In this document: positions 27,573-36,499 of the stretch, one piece after another
Layout of the letters: every line of letters begins with the position of its first letter
Numbering within the stretch: the stretch's first letter is position 1
Assembly: GCF_029094525.1 (NCBI RefSeq)
Contig: NZ_CP119107.1
Span: 2,852,001 to 2,916,000 of the forward strand
Reading direction: 5' to 3'
Length of the DNA stretch: 64,000 bases
From: Pullulanibacillus sp. KACC 23026
GTDB lineage: Bacteria; Bacillota; Bacilli; Bacillales; Sporolactobacillaceae
Notes under the pieces: generated by a model
Seen by the model: the letters and a program-made list of their open reading frames with translations, nothing else
What the model was told of the DNA's origin: nothing
The model's database searches: none
Program-made: the position numbers and the translations under genes

Positions 27573-27911
27573 TTATGGTTCCATTTTACCTAATTTAATT
27601 AAGCGAGACCTTATGGAGCCTGTTGTTCTTTTAAATACGTCGGATAGTTCATTGATTGATTTTCCCTCATCGAAAGCATTAATGAGTAACTCTTCTTCTT
27701 GTGTATCCCAACTCTTGCCCGCATTTTCAGGTAAATGGTTCTTTCGATTTTGGCTGCGTTCCCATTTTTCCAATCCCTTTATCGCCATATATAATGCCCT
27801 TACTGTATCAGGATTCTGATAAGTGCTGCTTTCAGGAAACACCTCACCCGTGTGTGGATCAATCCCATCTGCTAAAAGAGAGATTATGTCTTTTGCCTTT
27901 GCAATTTCCAC
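27573..27911 (-). CDS. Small protein with a C-terminal SANT/Myb-like helix-turn-helix
   Basis: A 112-residue protein. The last 45 residues (SWDTQEEELLINAFDEGKSI then NELSDVFKRTTGSIRSRLIK) have the spacing of a Myb/SANT-type or GcrA-like three-helix DNA-binding fold, with the leading Trp and the TTGSIRSRL recognition helix. The first half contains DGIDPHTGEVFPESSTYQNP, a conserved head in many small Firmicute proteins of unknown role. The start is GTG at 27911 with AGGGAAGGG upstream. It precedes the CBS gene on the same strand and may share its transcript. Function unknown; DNA binding is inferred. Confidence 0.7.
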   Translation of the reverse strand: MEIAKAKDIISLLADGIDPHTGEVFPESSTYQNPDTVRALYMAIKGLEKWERSQNRKNHLPENAGKSWDTQEEELLINAFDEGKSINELSDVFKRTTGSIRSRLIKLGKMEP

Positions 27912-28080
27912 GCTACCAACCCTTCCCTACTCATTTTTTATTCTTAAAAAAGAGAAGTTGTGCGTTTACTCCCGCCATGAAGAGTTTCATATTTAGTGCA
28001 TTTAGGAAGAAAGAAGGAGTCACTCACGATATCTTATCTTTTAATAACAGAGGTTAATTTTTTTGGTTAAGTCCCCGCCA

Positions 28081-28205
28081 TCAACTCTTCAACACCCCAA
28101 TGACTTTCCCGTTAATCACGACATCATTGGGATTCATTTGTATGGGTTCGTAGTTTGAGTTCTCTGAGATAAGGAGAACCGAATCTCCCATTAACATAAA
28201 TTTTT
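28081..28205 (-). pseudogene. C-terminal fragment of an S24/LexA-like protein (copy 1)
   Basis: The minus-strand frame reads MGDSVLLISENSNYEPIQMN then PNDVVINGKVIGVLKS and stops. This is the end of an S24-type repressor/peptidase domain, with the pattern seen in LexA and phage repressors (NPNDVVI.GKVIGVL). The helix-turn-helix and the catalytic Ser-Lys part are absent. A shorter degenerate copy lies at 30831-30940. Confidence 0.6.
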
Positions 28206-28760
28206 TATGGTTGCTGCTTGGTCAATGAGCAATCTCATCTTGAGAGCTGCTCAATATCCTTCGCAACCCACTCTAATAATTCTTCAAGTGTATGAAATGC
28301 CAAGCTTTTTTCTTGATACCCACAACCCGTTGTTATATAAAATAAAACTTATACCATTAGGATTTATATCTCCTACTCTATTTTTTCTCCTATGATGCGG
28401 TTTTCTTGATAGGCACGCTGCATTATATAATTCATTTTTCTTGTGCCTGTTAATTTGCAATTCAGGAATTTTTTTTAATGCATTTAATACAATTTGATTA
28501 TCCAAGGGAATCTTCCCTTCTTCCACATTATCTTATTACAAAATCCCTTTAGGCCAAAAGAATCACTTTCTTCCTTTTTCGACAATAAGGCGCCTTTTCC
28601 TTTTTAAATTCTTCTAATGTTAGAACTACATTGGACATTTTCAACATTCTTCACAAAAATGCGTTCACCGAGTTCTCTTGCCAAGACTTGTTGATAAATC
28701 TTGTAGAATTCCACATCGGATCACTTCCGATTAAATCCAAATTATTCTTCTCCCCATTTT
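28206..28760 (-). pseudogene. Degraded coding remnants
   Basis: The minus strand contains broken coding-like stretches: IYQQVLARELGERIFVKNVE near 28640-28720, EEGKIPLDNQIVLNALKKIP near 28460-28525, and LAFHTLEELLEWVAKDIEQL near 28240-28305. They lie in different frames and are interrupted by stops. I cannot name the parent genes. Together with the S24 fragment they look like a collapsed prophage- or defence-type segment. Confidence 0.45.
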
Positions 28761-28889
28761 ATTGATTCCCCGCACTCCTAAAGAACTAGTTGAGCCCTGA
28801 GTTAATTCAATCAATACAATAATTACCAAATACAACTATAAGTTGATATAATTAAAGACAAAGAATCAAAGAGTCGAGGTGATTATCTA

Positions 28890-29984
28890 ATGGGATTTAC
28901 TTTCAGGAAAAGTATAAAGATTATGCCTGGAGTGCGAATGAATGTAAGTACAAGAGGGATTGGGGCAAGTTTTGGTGGAAAAGGTCTTCGTTATTCCGTT
29001 AATTCGAGAGGGCAAACCCGCACAACCGTTGGCATTCCGGGAACTGGAATGTATTACACCAAATCCCGTACTTACCACTCCAGTGCTTATCAAAGAAGAA
29101 ACCAACTATTAAAGGAACAAAGGCAGGCTCAAAAGCTTGAGGAAATTAAGCAGAATCAATTAGAGGTTGAGTTATTTAAGAATAAATGCGAGATGATCAA
29201 GTCCATTCACAAAGAATGCGAGACTCCTATTAATTGGGAGGAGATTCGAAATTCGCCTCCGCCATTCCATTACGGCCAAATTGGACCAAATGAAAGGAAC
29301 GCCGTTGATCTATTAGAGAATTATAAGCCAGGCTTTTTTAGTAAGCTTTTTAATCAAGTTGAAAAAAAACGTCAAGCTCTTCAAGAAAAAATTAGAAAGG
29401 CCCATGATGAAGATCTTCAAACTCACAGAGAATGGAAAGAGCTTGTTCAGACAGCAGACCTAGTCCTAAGGGGAGACCATGAAACCTATCTCAAAGTCAT
29501 TGAAGAGTATGCTCCTTTTGATGACATATCCGAATTTGGAAGTGGCTTTGAGATCTTTACATGTGAAGAGGACTCAGGCATTTTAGAAGTGGAATTTGAA
29601 GTAAAGAGCGAATCCGTCATTCCAAATGAAGTAAAATCCCTTACCAAAACAGGAAAGCTTTCGGTTAAACCCATGACTAAAACCATGTATTATGACCTGC
29701 AGCAGGATTATGTGTGCAGCTGTGCTATAAGAATAGCCCGGGACCTATTTGCACTCCTCCCTCTACATACTGTTTTAGTTCACGCTGCTGATAATCAATT
29801 GAACCCAGCAACCGGTTATAACGAACAAGTCACACTCCTGTCTGTCAAATTCGATCGAACCACACTTAATAACCTGAACGTAGACTTGATCGATTGCTCC
29901 GATTCAATGACCAACTTTCCTCATAACATGAAGTTCCTAAAAACAAAAGGGCTTCAAAGAGTTGAAAGGATTCAATTATCATAA
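28890..29984 (+). CDS. DUF4236-domain protein
   Basis: A 364-residue cytosolic protein. The first 55 residues are the DUF4236 head: MGFTFRKSIKIMPGVRMNVS, RGIGASFGGKG, then PGTGMYYTKS. This short beta-rich module is found at the N-terminus of many bacterial proteins of unknown role. Residues 65-175 are charged and predicted helical (coiled-coil-like KEQRQAQKLEEIKQNQLEVE), and the C-terminal half is alpha/beta with YVCSCAIRIARDLFALLPLH. The start has GAGGTGATT upstream. It is a lone plus-strand gene inside a region full of mobile-element fragments. Function unknown. Confidence 0.75.
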   Translation: MGFTFRKSIKIMPGVRMNVSTRGIGASFGGKGLRYSVNSRGQTRTTVGIPGTGMYYTKSRTYHSSAYQRRNQLLKEQRQAQKLEEIKQNQLEVELFKNKCEMIKSIHKECETPINWEEIRNSPPPFHYGQIGPNERNAVDLLENYKPGFFSKLFNQVEKKRQALQEKIRKAHDEDLQTHREWKELVQTADLVLRGDHETYLKVIEEYAPFDDISEFGSGFEIFTCEEDSGILEVEFEVKSESVIPNEVKSLTKTGKLSVKPMTKTMYYDLQQDYVCSCAIRIARDLFALLPLHTVLVHAADNQLNPATGYNEQVTLLSVKFDRTTLNNLNVDLIDCSDSMTNFPHNMKFLKTKGLQRVERIQLS

Positions 29985-30299
29985 AACACCGGAGGGAAAC
30001 ACGGGGACGGTTCTTGTTTTAATTAAAGAAAACAGGCGCCTTTTTCTAAATTTTACCAAATCGCAAATACGTTTACAATTAAAGCTTTTCAAAGTTACTA
30101 GCTTAGACAATGCCTTGAAAACTATATTTGGAGAGGGAGGACAGTATCCACCCTGTCCCTGTGTCATTTCACCTTTTTTAAATATTTTACTTGTGGTGCA
30201 TTAAAAAAAATTCCTAATTCTACAACACAATCCCCATCTAATTTAGGCGAGGATTATTTGACGCTTACATATAAATTAGCTTTCTTAAAAGGGACATTT
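29985..30299. other. Intergenic stretch with a GGGGACGG-type repeat
   Basis: No gene. Just after the DUF4236 stop comes ACGGGGACGGTTCTTGTTTT, and near 30140 GGACAG pairs with CTGTCC. The two ends look like those of the GGGGAC-type intergenic repeats that are common in the right part of the window, so this may be a further diverged copy of that family. Confidence 0.4.
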
Positions 30300-30700
30300 A
30301 GAATCGAGAAGTCGGGGGTGACTAACCCCCGACTTCTCACACCACCGTACGTACGGATCCGTATACGGCGGTTCAATTAAGTATGACGAAGGGATTCATA
30401 TCGGGATAATAGACTTTTCAGCCCTCGGCTGCTCCAATAGGAGTTGCCGAGTTTTTTGTGTAGGATAGGACTATGGGCGATTCTCCAATATTTCTTTCAC
30501 GAGTTTCCCCATTCGAATGCTTTATCTTTTGGAACTCCTAAGCCAATGAGTTTCCTTACTCTGGTTTTAGGTAGTTTCCATTCACGCATCCGTAATCGTC
30601 GTCTAATCCATTCATCAAATTCTTAAAATTTGCTTGGCGTGTCCGCTAACGCATAATAGCCACACCATCCCACCAAATAACGATTCAGTTGTTCAATTAC
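30300..30700 (-). mobile_element. 3' fragment of a group II intron (maturase tail plus domains V-VI)
   Basis: The minus strand reads the C-terminal maturase part of a group II intron reverse transcriptase: YLVGWCGYYALADTPSKF, EFDEWIRRRLRMREWKLPKT, RVRKLIGLGVPKDKAFEWGN, KKYWRIAHSPILHKKLGNSY, WSSRGLKSLLSRY. Two in-frame stops (after SKF and after GNS) break it, and everything upstream of about 30700 is lost. It is followed by the RNA part: GAACCGCCGTATACGG/CCGTACGTACGGTGG is the domain V-like hairpin, and GTCGGGGGTTAGTCACCCCC is a domain VI-like stem. The intron is truncated and cannot move. Confidence 0.85.
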
Positions 30701-30830
30701 AAAAGATAAGAAAAGAAAAAAGCTGATTGGTATCAGTCTCAGATTGTAAGTAGAAGCACACGATTTCCTTATGATATTCTTTTTTAGTTAGCAATGGAGA
30801 GTGATTAAGAGTAAATACTCATTTAGATTG

Positions 30831-30940
30831 TTGACCTTCCCGTTAATCACAACATCATAGGATTCATTTATATGGGTTGTCGTAATTTATTTGAGTTCTA
30901 AGAGCTAAGAAATATGAAATCTTCAATTACCATAAAAACC
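30831..30940 (-). pseudogene. C-terminal S24-like fragment (copy 2)
   Basis: This segment repeats about 100 bases of the S24 remnant at 28081-28205 (shared blocks such as TGATTAACGGGAA and ATGAATCC). It has many more mutations and no open frame. No other feature is seen between the intron fragment and the gene at 31024. Confidence 0.55.
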
Positions 30941-31023
30941 TTGGCTACTCATTTTCTATTACATATGATTCAAGTAAAAAAGTTCCAAAAAATGCAAGGC
31001 ATTATTATTTAACTACCTTAGGT

Positions 31024-31263
31024 TCAAATATCAAATGTAGTTTTTAATAATTTTACTAATTCTTTTGCACAACTTTTGTCTAATTGAATAGATTGACTAA
31101 TTTTCCCTTTATTTTTTCTATCATTTGATCCGTAAGTATCGATTTGAAATAACTTTTCCCCTGACTCATTTTTAAAAACAGTGTAAGTTGCCTCAGCTTT
31201 AACATGTATTGTGTTTCTTTCCTTCTCTAACCTTTTAGACTCATTTAAACAGATTAGTGCCAT
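31024..31263 (-). CDS. Small conserved protein, 79 residues
   Basis: A short soluble protein reading MALICLNESKRLEKERNTIH, then TYTVFKNESGEKLFQIDTYG, DRKNKGKISQSIQLDKSCAK and ELVKLLKTTFDI. This pattern (ETxYxVF..G...LQIDTYGS.DR...GK.SQS.QLD) belongs to a widespread small family often lying beside restriction-modification genes and sometimes misnamed. I infer no function. The start at 31263 follows TTGGAGGTAATT; a GTG/ATG at 31275 is too close to that site. It stands just left of the truncated IS element and 1.7 kb from the methyltransferase. Confidence 0.65.
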   Translation of the reverse strand: MALICLNESKRLEKERNTIHVKAEATYTVFKNESGEKLFQIDTYGSNDRKNKGKISQSIQLDKSCAKELVKLLKTTFDI

Positions 31264-31353
31264 AATTACCTCCAATTGATGTTAACATTTTTAATTTATA
31301 TTCGACAAAAACGCCCAAAACCCTTCCTATTATTTACATTTATTTATCAATAG

Positions 31354-32490
31354 ATCACTAGCGTTGCTTTAATTAAAACGGAAGATTCAAAATACCCAAA
31401 ATGTTCGATTTTTGGTATTTTACCCACAAAAAAAATCCTTTACGATGGAAGTACAGGGTGGTTCCTGTCCAAATCCAATAGTAAAGGATATACGCATGGA
31501 CAAGAATACACTAAATTCATCATTTGGTAAATGGGTTTTACCCATTAATTTTCAAACACTAACAGAACAAGTGACAGAATTGAAACAGGATCGTTATAAG
31601 AAAAAACTTTCAACTGAAGCTTATATCAAACTGTTACTTTTTGCCCAGTTGAACGGAACCGAAAGCTTAAGGGCAATAAGTGATGCGCTGCTTGATGATG
31701 ATCTCCAAGATGAGGTTGGATTTGATTCAATTAGTGCTTCTCAACTTTCAAGGAAGAATAACGCGATCAATCCAGCTATACTTTCACATGTGTTTTTGGA
31801 ATTAGTCACTAAAATTCAGGGCTATCATCAGAAACACAAACTAAAACTAAAATCCCCCTTTAAAATCATTGATTCTAGCACATTGCCCTTAAATTTAACG
31901 AACTGTAAATGGGCAAAGTTCCGTAAAACAAAGGCGGGAGTTAAACTTCATTTGCGTTTAGTATTTATGGAGGATCATTCTGTTTATCCTGATAAAGCGG
32001 TCATCACTACGGCTAAAGAACACGATCGAAACCAACTTGAAGTCCTTGTTGATGAGAAATACGCCATGTATGTCTACGATCGTGGGTATATCGATTATGA
32101 GCAGTTTGATCGAATGACAGATGAGGGTTACTTCTTTGTCTCTAGACTAAAGAAGAATGCCTTTCTGCGAGAGATTGAATCTTTTAAACTCCCTACAAAT
32201 TCCAAGGCTTTATCGTACTCGTTCAACTTGAAAGTCAAAGCAGACGATCGTTACTTCAAATTGCACGTTGGTTAAAGGCAGATCTTTGGAAACCATCTTA
32301 TATTTGGTTACGCAAAGTCGAAGGAAAAGCAGTTCCTTAAATGAAAGCAATTTGTCCGTCACTCTAGTCTAACTGTAAAATATTACCAAATGGACAGAAT
32401 CACCTTTTCTTTAGGGTTTGTCTTTTTGGCTCAAATTCAAAGAAAGTACTTTACAGAAAATTACGTCAATACTTACGCAACGCTAGTGAT
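31354..32490 (+). mobile_element. IS4-type insertion sequence, internally deleted
   Basis: The 14-base inverted repeat ATCACTAGCGTTGC is found at 31354-31367 and reversed at 32477-32490. Between them lies a transposase gene that has lost its third catalytic region. The ends may extend a few bases further out (left flank TAG, right flank AGT), and I could not settle a target duplication. About 1.14 kb instead of the usual 1.4-1.5 kb is consistent with an internal deletion. Confidence 0.75.
31496..32340 (+). pseudogene. IS4-family transposase, truncated by internal deletion
   Basis: DDE-type transposase whose first two catalytic aspartates are visible: FKIIDSSTLPLNL (about residue 123 from the 31496 start) and YVYDRGYIDYEQFD (about 190). 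After ALSYSFNLKVKADDRY the frame runs into a stop at 32275. Another frame continues LLQIARWLKADLWKPSYIWL to 32340, which resembles the extreme C-terminus of IS4 transposases. The intervening region with the Y-(2)-R-(3)-E-(6)-K motif and catalytic glutamate is missing. The likely native start is 31496 with AAAGGA upstream. It cannot be active. Confidence 0.8.
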
Positions 32491-32970
32491 AGTTTTATAA
32501 ATATTATTTAGAAATTAGTATAAATTCTACGGTTTTTAAAGGTCAAACTGTATCTTGCATTTAAAAAATGTAGCAGATAGTTAATTAACTTTTCAAGGTT
32601 TTTTACCAATTTTCAGGATTGAAATTGAGGGCTTGCCATGGATCCCTCAGCGGATGCAATTCTCTCTCAAAAGCCATCAGCAAAGGGTTTTAATAGTTTA
32701 TTATTAGGAGCCACCTCCTAATGTCGCTATTTAGTGGAATGTTCTCACTTATCTTGAGGGAGAATTCTAAAAGAAAGAGCCTTCAGCTCCACAGACCATT
32801 ATGAGCATTTTGATGATGCCAAGCCAGCAGAACTCTCAAAACCAATCGTGACTCATTTTAATATTTTATATGGAAAATGGCGAAAATACGTTCGTTAATT
32901 TCATATAGGAGATACACAAGATAAAGAAATTAATATATAATAAACTGATAGGTTTTTTGAAAAAATTAAA
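32491..32970. other. Gap before the methyltransferase gene
   Basis: About 480 bases with no intact gene. A plus-strand stretch reads EPSAPQTIMSILMMPSQQNS before a stop (about 32780-32850), which may be the tail of a lost gene, but I do not recognise it. TATAAT-like bases near 32935 and the AAGGTGG ribosome site serve the methyltransferase. Confidence 0.4.
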
Positions 32971-32982
32971 AGGTGGATTTTA

Positions 32983-34638
32983 ATGGGTACATATAAAGTT
33001 TTAGACTTATTCGCTGGAGCTGGAGGATTGAGTCTTGGATTTAGCCAGACTAGTAGGTTTGAAACTGTAATGGCTATTGAAATCAATAAAAATGCAGCAG
33101 AAACTTATAAACAAAATCACAATATAGAAGTAATCGCTGAAGATATTCGAACAATAGATTTTAAAGATTATAAAAAATATCCCCAACTCAATGATATATC
33201 GGTTGTGATTGGTGGTCCCCCTTGCCAAGGGTTTTCCAATGCAAATCGTCAGAAGAGCGAATTGTTCTCAAATAACAATTTATTAGTAAAGGAATTTGTA
33301 AGAGTAATAAAAGAAGTTAAGCCTGATGGATTCGTCATGGAAAATGTTAAAACAATTAGTTCAGACAAACATAAATTTTTTGTAACAACTGGTGAAAGAG
33401 CTGAATTGGAATTAATTGGTATTCAAATTAAAGATGAAGATTTATTTTTAGGTAATACAAAGACAGTGAATGAGATCCTTGTAGATTTATATAACAGGAG
33501 AAAGATAATATCGACTTTTGCAAATCCTAATTTAATAGCAAAGCTAAAATCACTTGTAAGATATTCAAAAAAACATAATGAAATAAATGGGTTTATAAAT
33601 AAAAATTATAGTTTATTATCAAAGAGTATCCAAGAATGGGACAAACTATTTGAAACATACGGTAACGAAAACCTAAAAGAAATCATCATGAATTTTAAAT
33701 CTAGTCTAATGTCTCTCTTAAATCAACAACACGCTGAATTAAATTTATCAACTCTGGCAAAGCAAATAATAGAAATTCATAATATTACATTAATATTTAA
33801 TGAAATTTCACAGAAAAAGATAGAATGTTCCATGGCTTTCACAAAAGAGGATAAAGGCATTTTTGTAAAAGGGTATACTTTTACAGTAATCGATTATCTT
33901 TTTAACATTTTTAAGTCACTAGATTACAAATTAGATAAAGGGGTTTTAAATGCAGCTCACTATGGAGTACCTCAAGAAAGAAATCGATATTTTATAATTG
34001 GCCATAAAAAGGCACAACCTAAATTACCTAATCCAATCCTATCTAGAAAAGAATTTTTCAATATCGGTGAAGCTATTAAAGACATTGCACAACTTCATCC
34101 TAGATTTAAAACAACTGACGATATGCCAATTAAAAAGAACAACTCATTTAACCATCCGTTGAGTATATATCTGAATGCAAACATTGAAATTCTCCCTAAT
34201 CACGTAGTAACTCAATCGACAGACACAGCTCTTAAAAGATTTAAAAACTTAGGTCCAGGGCAAAATTTCCATGATTTAGATGAGTCTTTAAAAACTACCT
34301 ATGCTGACACAAAAAGAACCCAAAACACGATATATAAAAGATTAGACTACAATGAGGTATCAAACACAGTTGTCAATGTAAGAAAATCTATGTGGATTCA
34401 CCCTGTTGAAGACCGAGCTATTAGTATTAGAGAGGCAGCTCGATTACAATCATTCCCTGATGATTACATTTTCATAGGTACAAAGGACTCCCAATATCAA
34501 CAAGTTGGAAATGCGGTTCCACCATTATTAGGTAGGGCGGTTGCTGAGCAACTACTCACTTGTTTTAATGATAAGCCAACAAAATCTTTAAGTGGGATAT
34601 TAAACAAAGAAAAAAGAAACAGTTCACTAAATCAGTGA
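32983..34638 (+). CDS. DNA cytosine-5 methyltransferase
   Basis: Transfers a methyl group from S-adenosylmethionine to carbon 5 of cytosine. Motif I is DLFAGAGGLSLGF (residues 8-20), motif IV GGPPCQGFSN with the catalytic Cys81, motif VI MENV (119-122), motif VIII PQERNRYF (about 329-336) and motif X QVGNAVPPLLGRA (about 506). At 551 residues it is longer than usual. The extra sequence, roughly 165 residues, sits between motifs VI and VIII rather than in the normal target-recognition place after motif VIII. The protein is lysine- and asparagine-rich and AT-rich compared with its metabolic neighbours. It converges on the AIPR-Z1-MORC operon, separated by one shared terminator, and would supply the self-mark of that system. 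Confidence 0.92.
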   Translation: MGTYKVLDLFAGAGGLSLGFSQTSRFETVMAIEINKNAAETYKQNHNIEVIAEDIRTIDFKDYKKYPQLNDISVVIGGPPCQGFSNANRQKSELFSNNNLLVKEFVRVIKEVKPDGFVMENVKTISSDKHKFFVTTGERAELELIGIQIKDEDLFLGNTKTVNEILVDLYNRRKIISTFANPNLIAKLKSLVRYSKKHNEINGFINKNYSLLSKSIQEWDKLFETYGNENLKEIIMNFKSSLMSLLNQQHAELNLSTLAKQIIEIHNITLIFNEISQKKIECSMAFTKEDKGIFVKGYTFTVIDYLFNIFKSLDYKLDKGVLNAAHYGVPQERNRYFIIGHKKAQPKLPNPILSRKEFFNIGEAIKDIAQLHPRFKTTDDMPIKKNNSFNHPLSIYLNANIEILPNHVVTQSTDTALKRFKNLGPGQNFHDLDESLKTTYADTKRTQNTIYKRLDYNEVSNTVVNVRKSMWIHPVEDRAISIREAARLQSFPDDYIFIGTKDSQYQQVGNAVPPLLGRAVAEQLLTCFNDKPTKSLSGILNKEKRNSSLNQ

Positions 34639-34648
34639 ACTGTTTCTT
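34614..34648. terminator. Bidirectional terminator between methyltransferase and AIPR genes
   Basis: A perfect 15-base-pair stem (AAGAAACAGTTCACT with AGTGAACTGTTTCTT, 5-base loop) overlaps the last codons of the methyltransferase. T-rich bases follow on both strands, so it can end transcription from both convergent units. Confidence 0.85.
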
Positions 34649-34663
34649 AAATTTATTTATGCT

Positions 34664-36496
34664 TTAAATTATATATTTCAATTGTTTCTTGCATTCATTG
34701 TGATATTTCGTCCAACATTCTTCTTTCTTAGCCCATTGAGTTACATTCTGTTCTCCAGCAGAATCTCTTAAATACTCTAATGTTCTTTGGGCAATTTCCT
34801 TAATTACATTATCCCATTTGTCCGATAAAACCTGTTTTCCCCAAACTTCTTCTAAACTTATTGAATCCCCATAAATAAGATTAAGCATAGCTGTCGTATA
34901 ATATACAACATTTGCTTTATAACCTTTTAATCCTAAAGAATTCACCATTTCTTGAACTCTTCGATTAATAATAACTTTTGCAATTAGTTCTTTATATATT
35001 AAAGGTGTTAACTCTACTAATTCATCAATTTTATCATCTCCTCTTGCCTCATATTTCCAATATTTTTTGTTTAATTCCATAAACTTTTTAAAAGCTTCTT
35101 CTCCACCCTTACTAGAAATATGAGGATAACCCTCCCATGACATAAAGTTCTTTGCTAAATCGACCTTATCTAACTTAAGTTCTTTAGGAAATTCTCTCTT
35201 AAATTCTGTCTGTTCTTTACCTCTTTTTCTGCGATTCAAATCAACCATATATTGGCCTCTTGATCTTTCAAAATACCATTTAGATTCTGCCTTCCTATTA
35301 TCTTGTGATGGTATCCATACTGTACGAGAAAAATGTTCAAGAGAAGACATAAAACGCGTATTGGCAAGTAAATCGGATTGATTTATTTTGTTCTGAGTGT
35401 TTGCATATTTAGAAATCTTAGAGACCATATCTTCTTCAGCTAGCTTTGCATTTTCATTATCTGAAAGTTGTAAGATAGTCAATTTAGTTTGTACATAGAC
35501 ATCACTTAAATCAATTCCAGCTTTATAAGCTTGATGTATAGAAGCGGTTGTTTGACCACCATTTACTATTTGCCACCCTTCCAACGAATGCACTTCAAAT
35601 AAATTTATATTATTTGATGAAGCCGCTATATTACCAGAATGAGCGACACTAGAAATTCCGTTATTATAAACGACAAACATCTCTTTTTCTTTATCGTTTT
35701 TAAGTGTATCCTTTATCCCTTTATTAGTAGCACCTCTCGCTTGTAAAAATGATCTTACATTACGTTCTACTAATTTAGGACCCCATTTATCATAAACTTT
35801 TGCCAGCAATTCAGCTGAGATATATCCAATATAGCAATCAACTTTATTAGAAGTCTGTGATTGTTTTGGTTGAGGAACATAAATTAGTTCAAAAGTTTCA
35901 TTAAACTCCGACTCAAAATCGATTATAATATTTGAAGAATCTTGCTCCAAAGCTGCTATTTGATTAATTCTATCTATATCCCATACCTGAACATCCACAT
36001 CTATATTTTTTCCAATTGTCAATTCTATAGGTTTATTTGATCGGTAATATTTATTTGTAAATACTGATAAGGTCAATTTATCTATTTCGATACTTTTATC
36101 ATTTAAAAGTCTAATCAAATCCATAATTGGGTGAGAGGGATCTATAGGAATTGTAGAGTACTGAGTATAAAATCTCTTAGCTTTATTAGCTAGTTCTTTT
36201 AATACTGTCATTGAAATTTCTTCTGGATAATCCATGTATTCATTAAAATCCATAAGGTATAAGGTTAATTCTTTTTGATCTTCGTCGTATAAATAGGCGT
36301 CCACTTGAATATTAAGATTTGGGCGGAAAAACTCTACATATATGGGTACATTTGAAGTTTCTATATATGTTAAATACTCTTCTAAAAACGCTTCAAAAGG
36401 TGATTTTCTAGTTTTACTATTTTTAATGTTTTCCATTGTTTCTAAATAGAATGTTAGTAGTTCATGTTTTATATTCAATTTTTCAGCCACCCTCAT
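34664..36496 (-). CDS. AIPR-family (abortive infection phage resistance) protein
   Basis: Member of the AIPR family, found with restriction-modification and abortive-infection genes. The hallmark is in the middle: FVVYNNGISSVA (about 275) and EGWQIVNGGQTTASIHQA (about 305-322), followed by a charged helical region with SKISKYANTQNKINQSDLLA. The full protein is 610 residues, the usual length. Biochemical activity is not established for the family; a nuclease-like or DNA-binding effector role has been suggested. It is the last gene of a four-gene minus-strand operon and begins three bases after the DUF4420 stop. The ATG at 36496 lacks a ribosome site, while a TTG at 36478 has AGGGTGG eight bases upstream, so the real start may be 36478. 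Confidence 0.85.
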   Translation of the reverse strand: MRVAEKLNIKHELLTFYLETMENIKNSKTRKSPFEAFLEEYLTYIETSNVPIYVEFFRPNLNIQVDAYLYDEDQKELTLYLMDFNEYMDYPEEISMTVLKELANKAKRFYTQYSTIPIDPSHPIMDLIRLLNDKSIEIDKLTLSVFTNKYYRSNKPIELTIGKNIDVDVQVWDIDRINQIAALEQDSSNIIIDFESEFNETFELIYVPQPKQSQTSNKVDCYIGYISAELLAKVYDKWGPKLVERNVRSFLQARGATNKGIKDTLKNDKEKEMFVVYNNGISSVAHSGNIAASSNNINLFEVHSLEGWQIVNGGQTTASIHQAYKAGIDLSDVYVQTKLTILQLSDNENAKLAEEDMVSKISKYANTQNKINQSDLLANTRFMSSLEHFSRTVWIPSQDNRKAESKWYFERSRGQYMVDLNRRKRGKEQTEFKREFPKELKLDKVDLAKNFMSWEGYPHISSKGGEEAFKKFMELNKKYWKYEARGDDKIDELVELTPLIYKELIAKVIINRRVQEMVNSLGLKGYKANVVYYTTAMLNLIYGDSISLEEVWGKQVLSDKWDNVIKEIAQRTLEYLRDSAGEQNVTQWAKKEECWTKYHNECKKQLKYII

Positions 36497-36499
36497 ATA

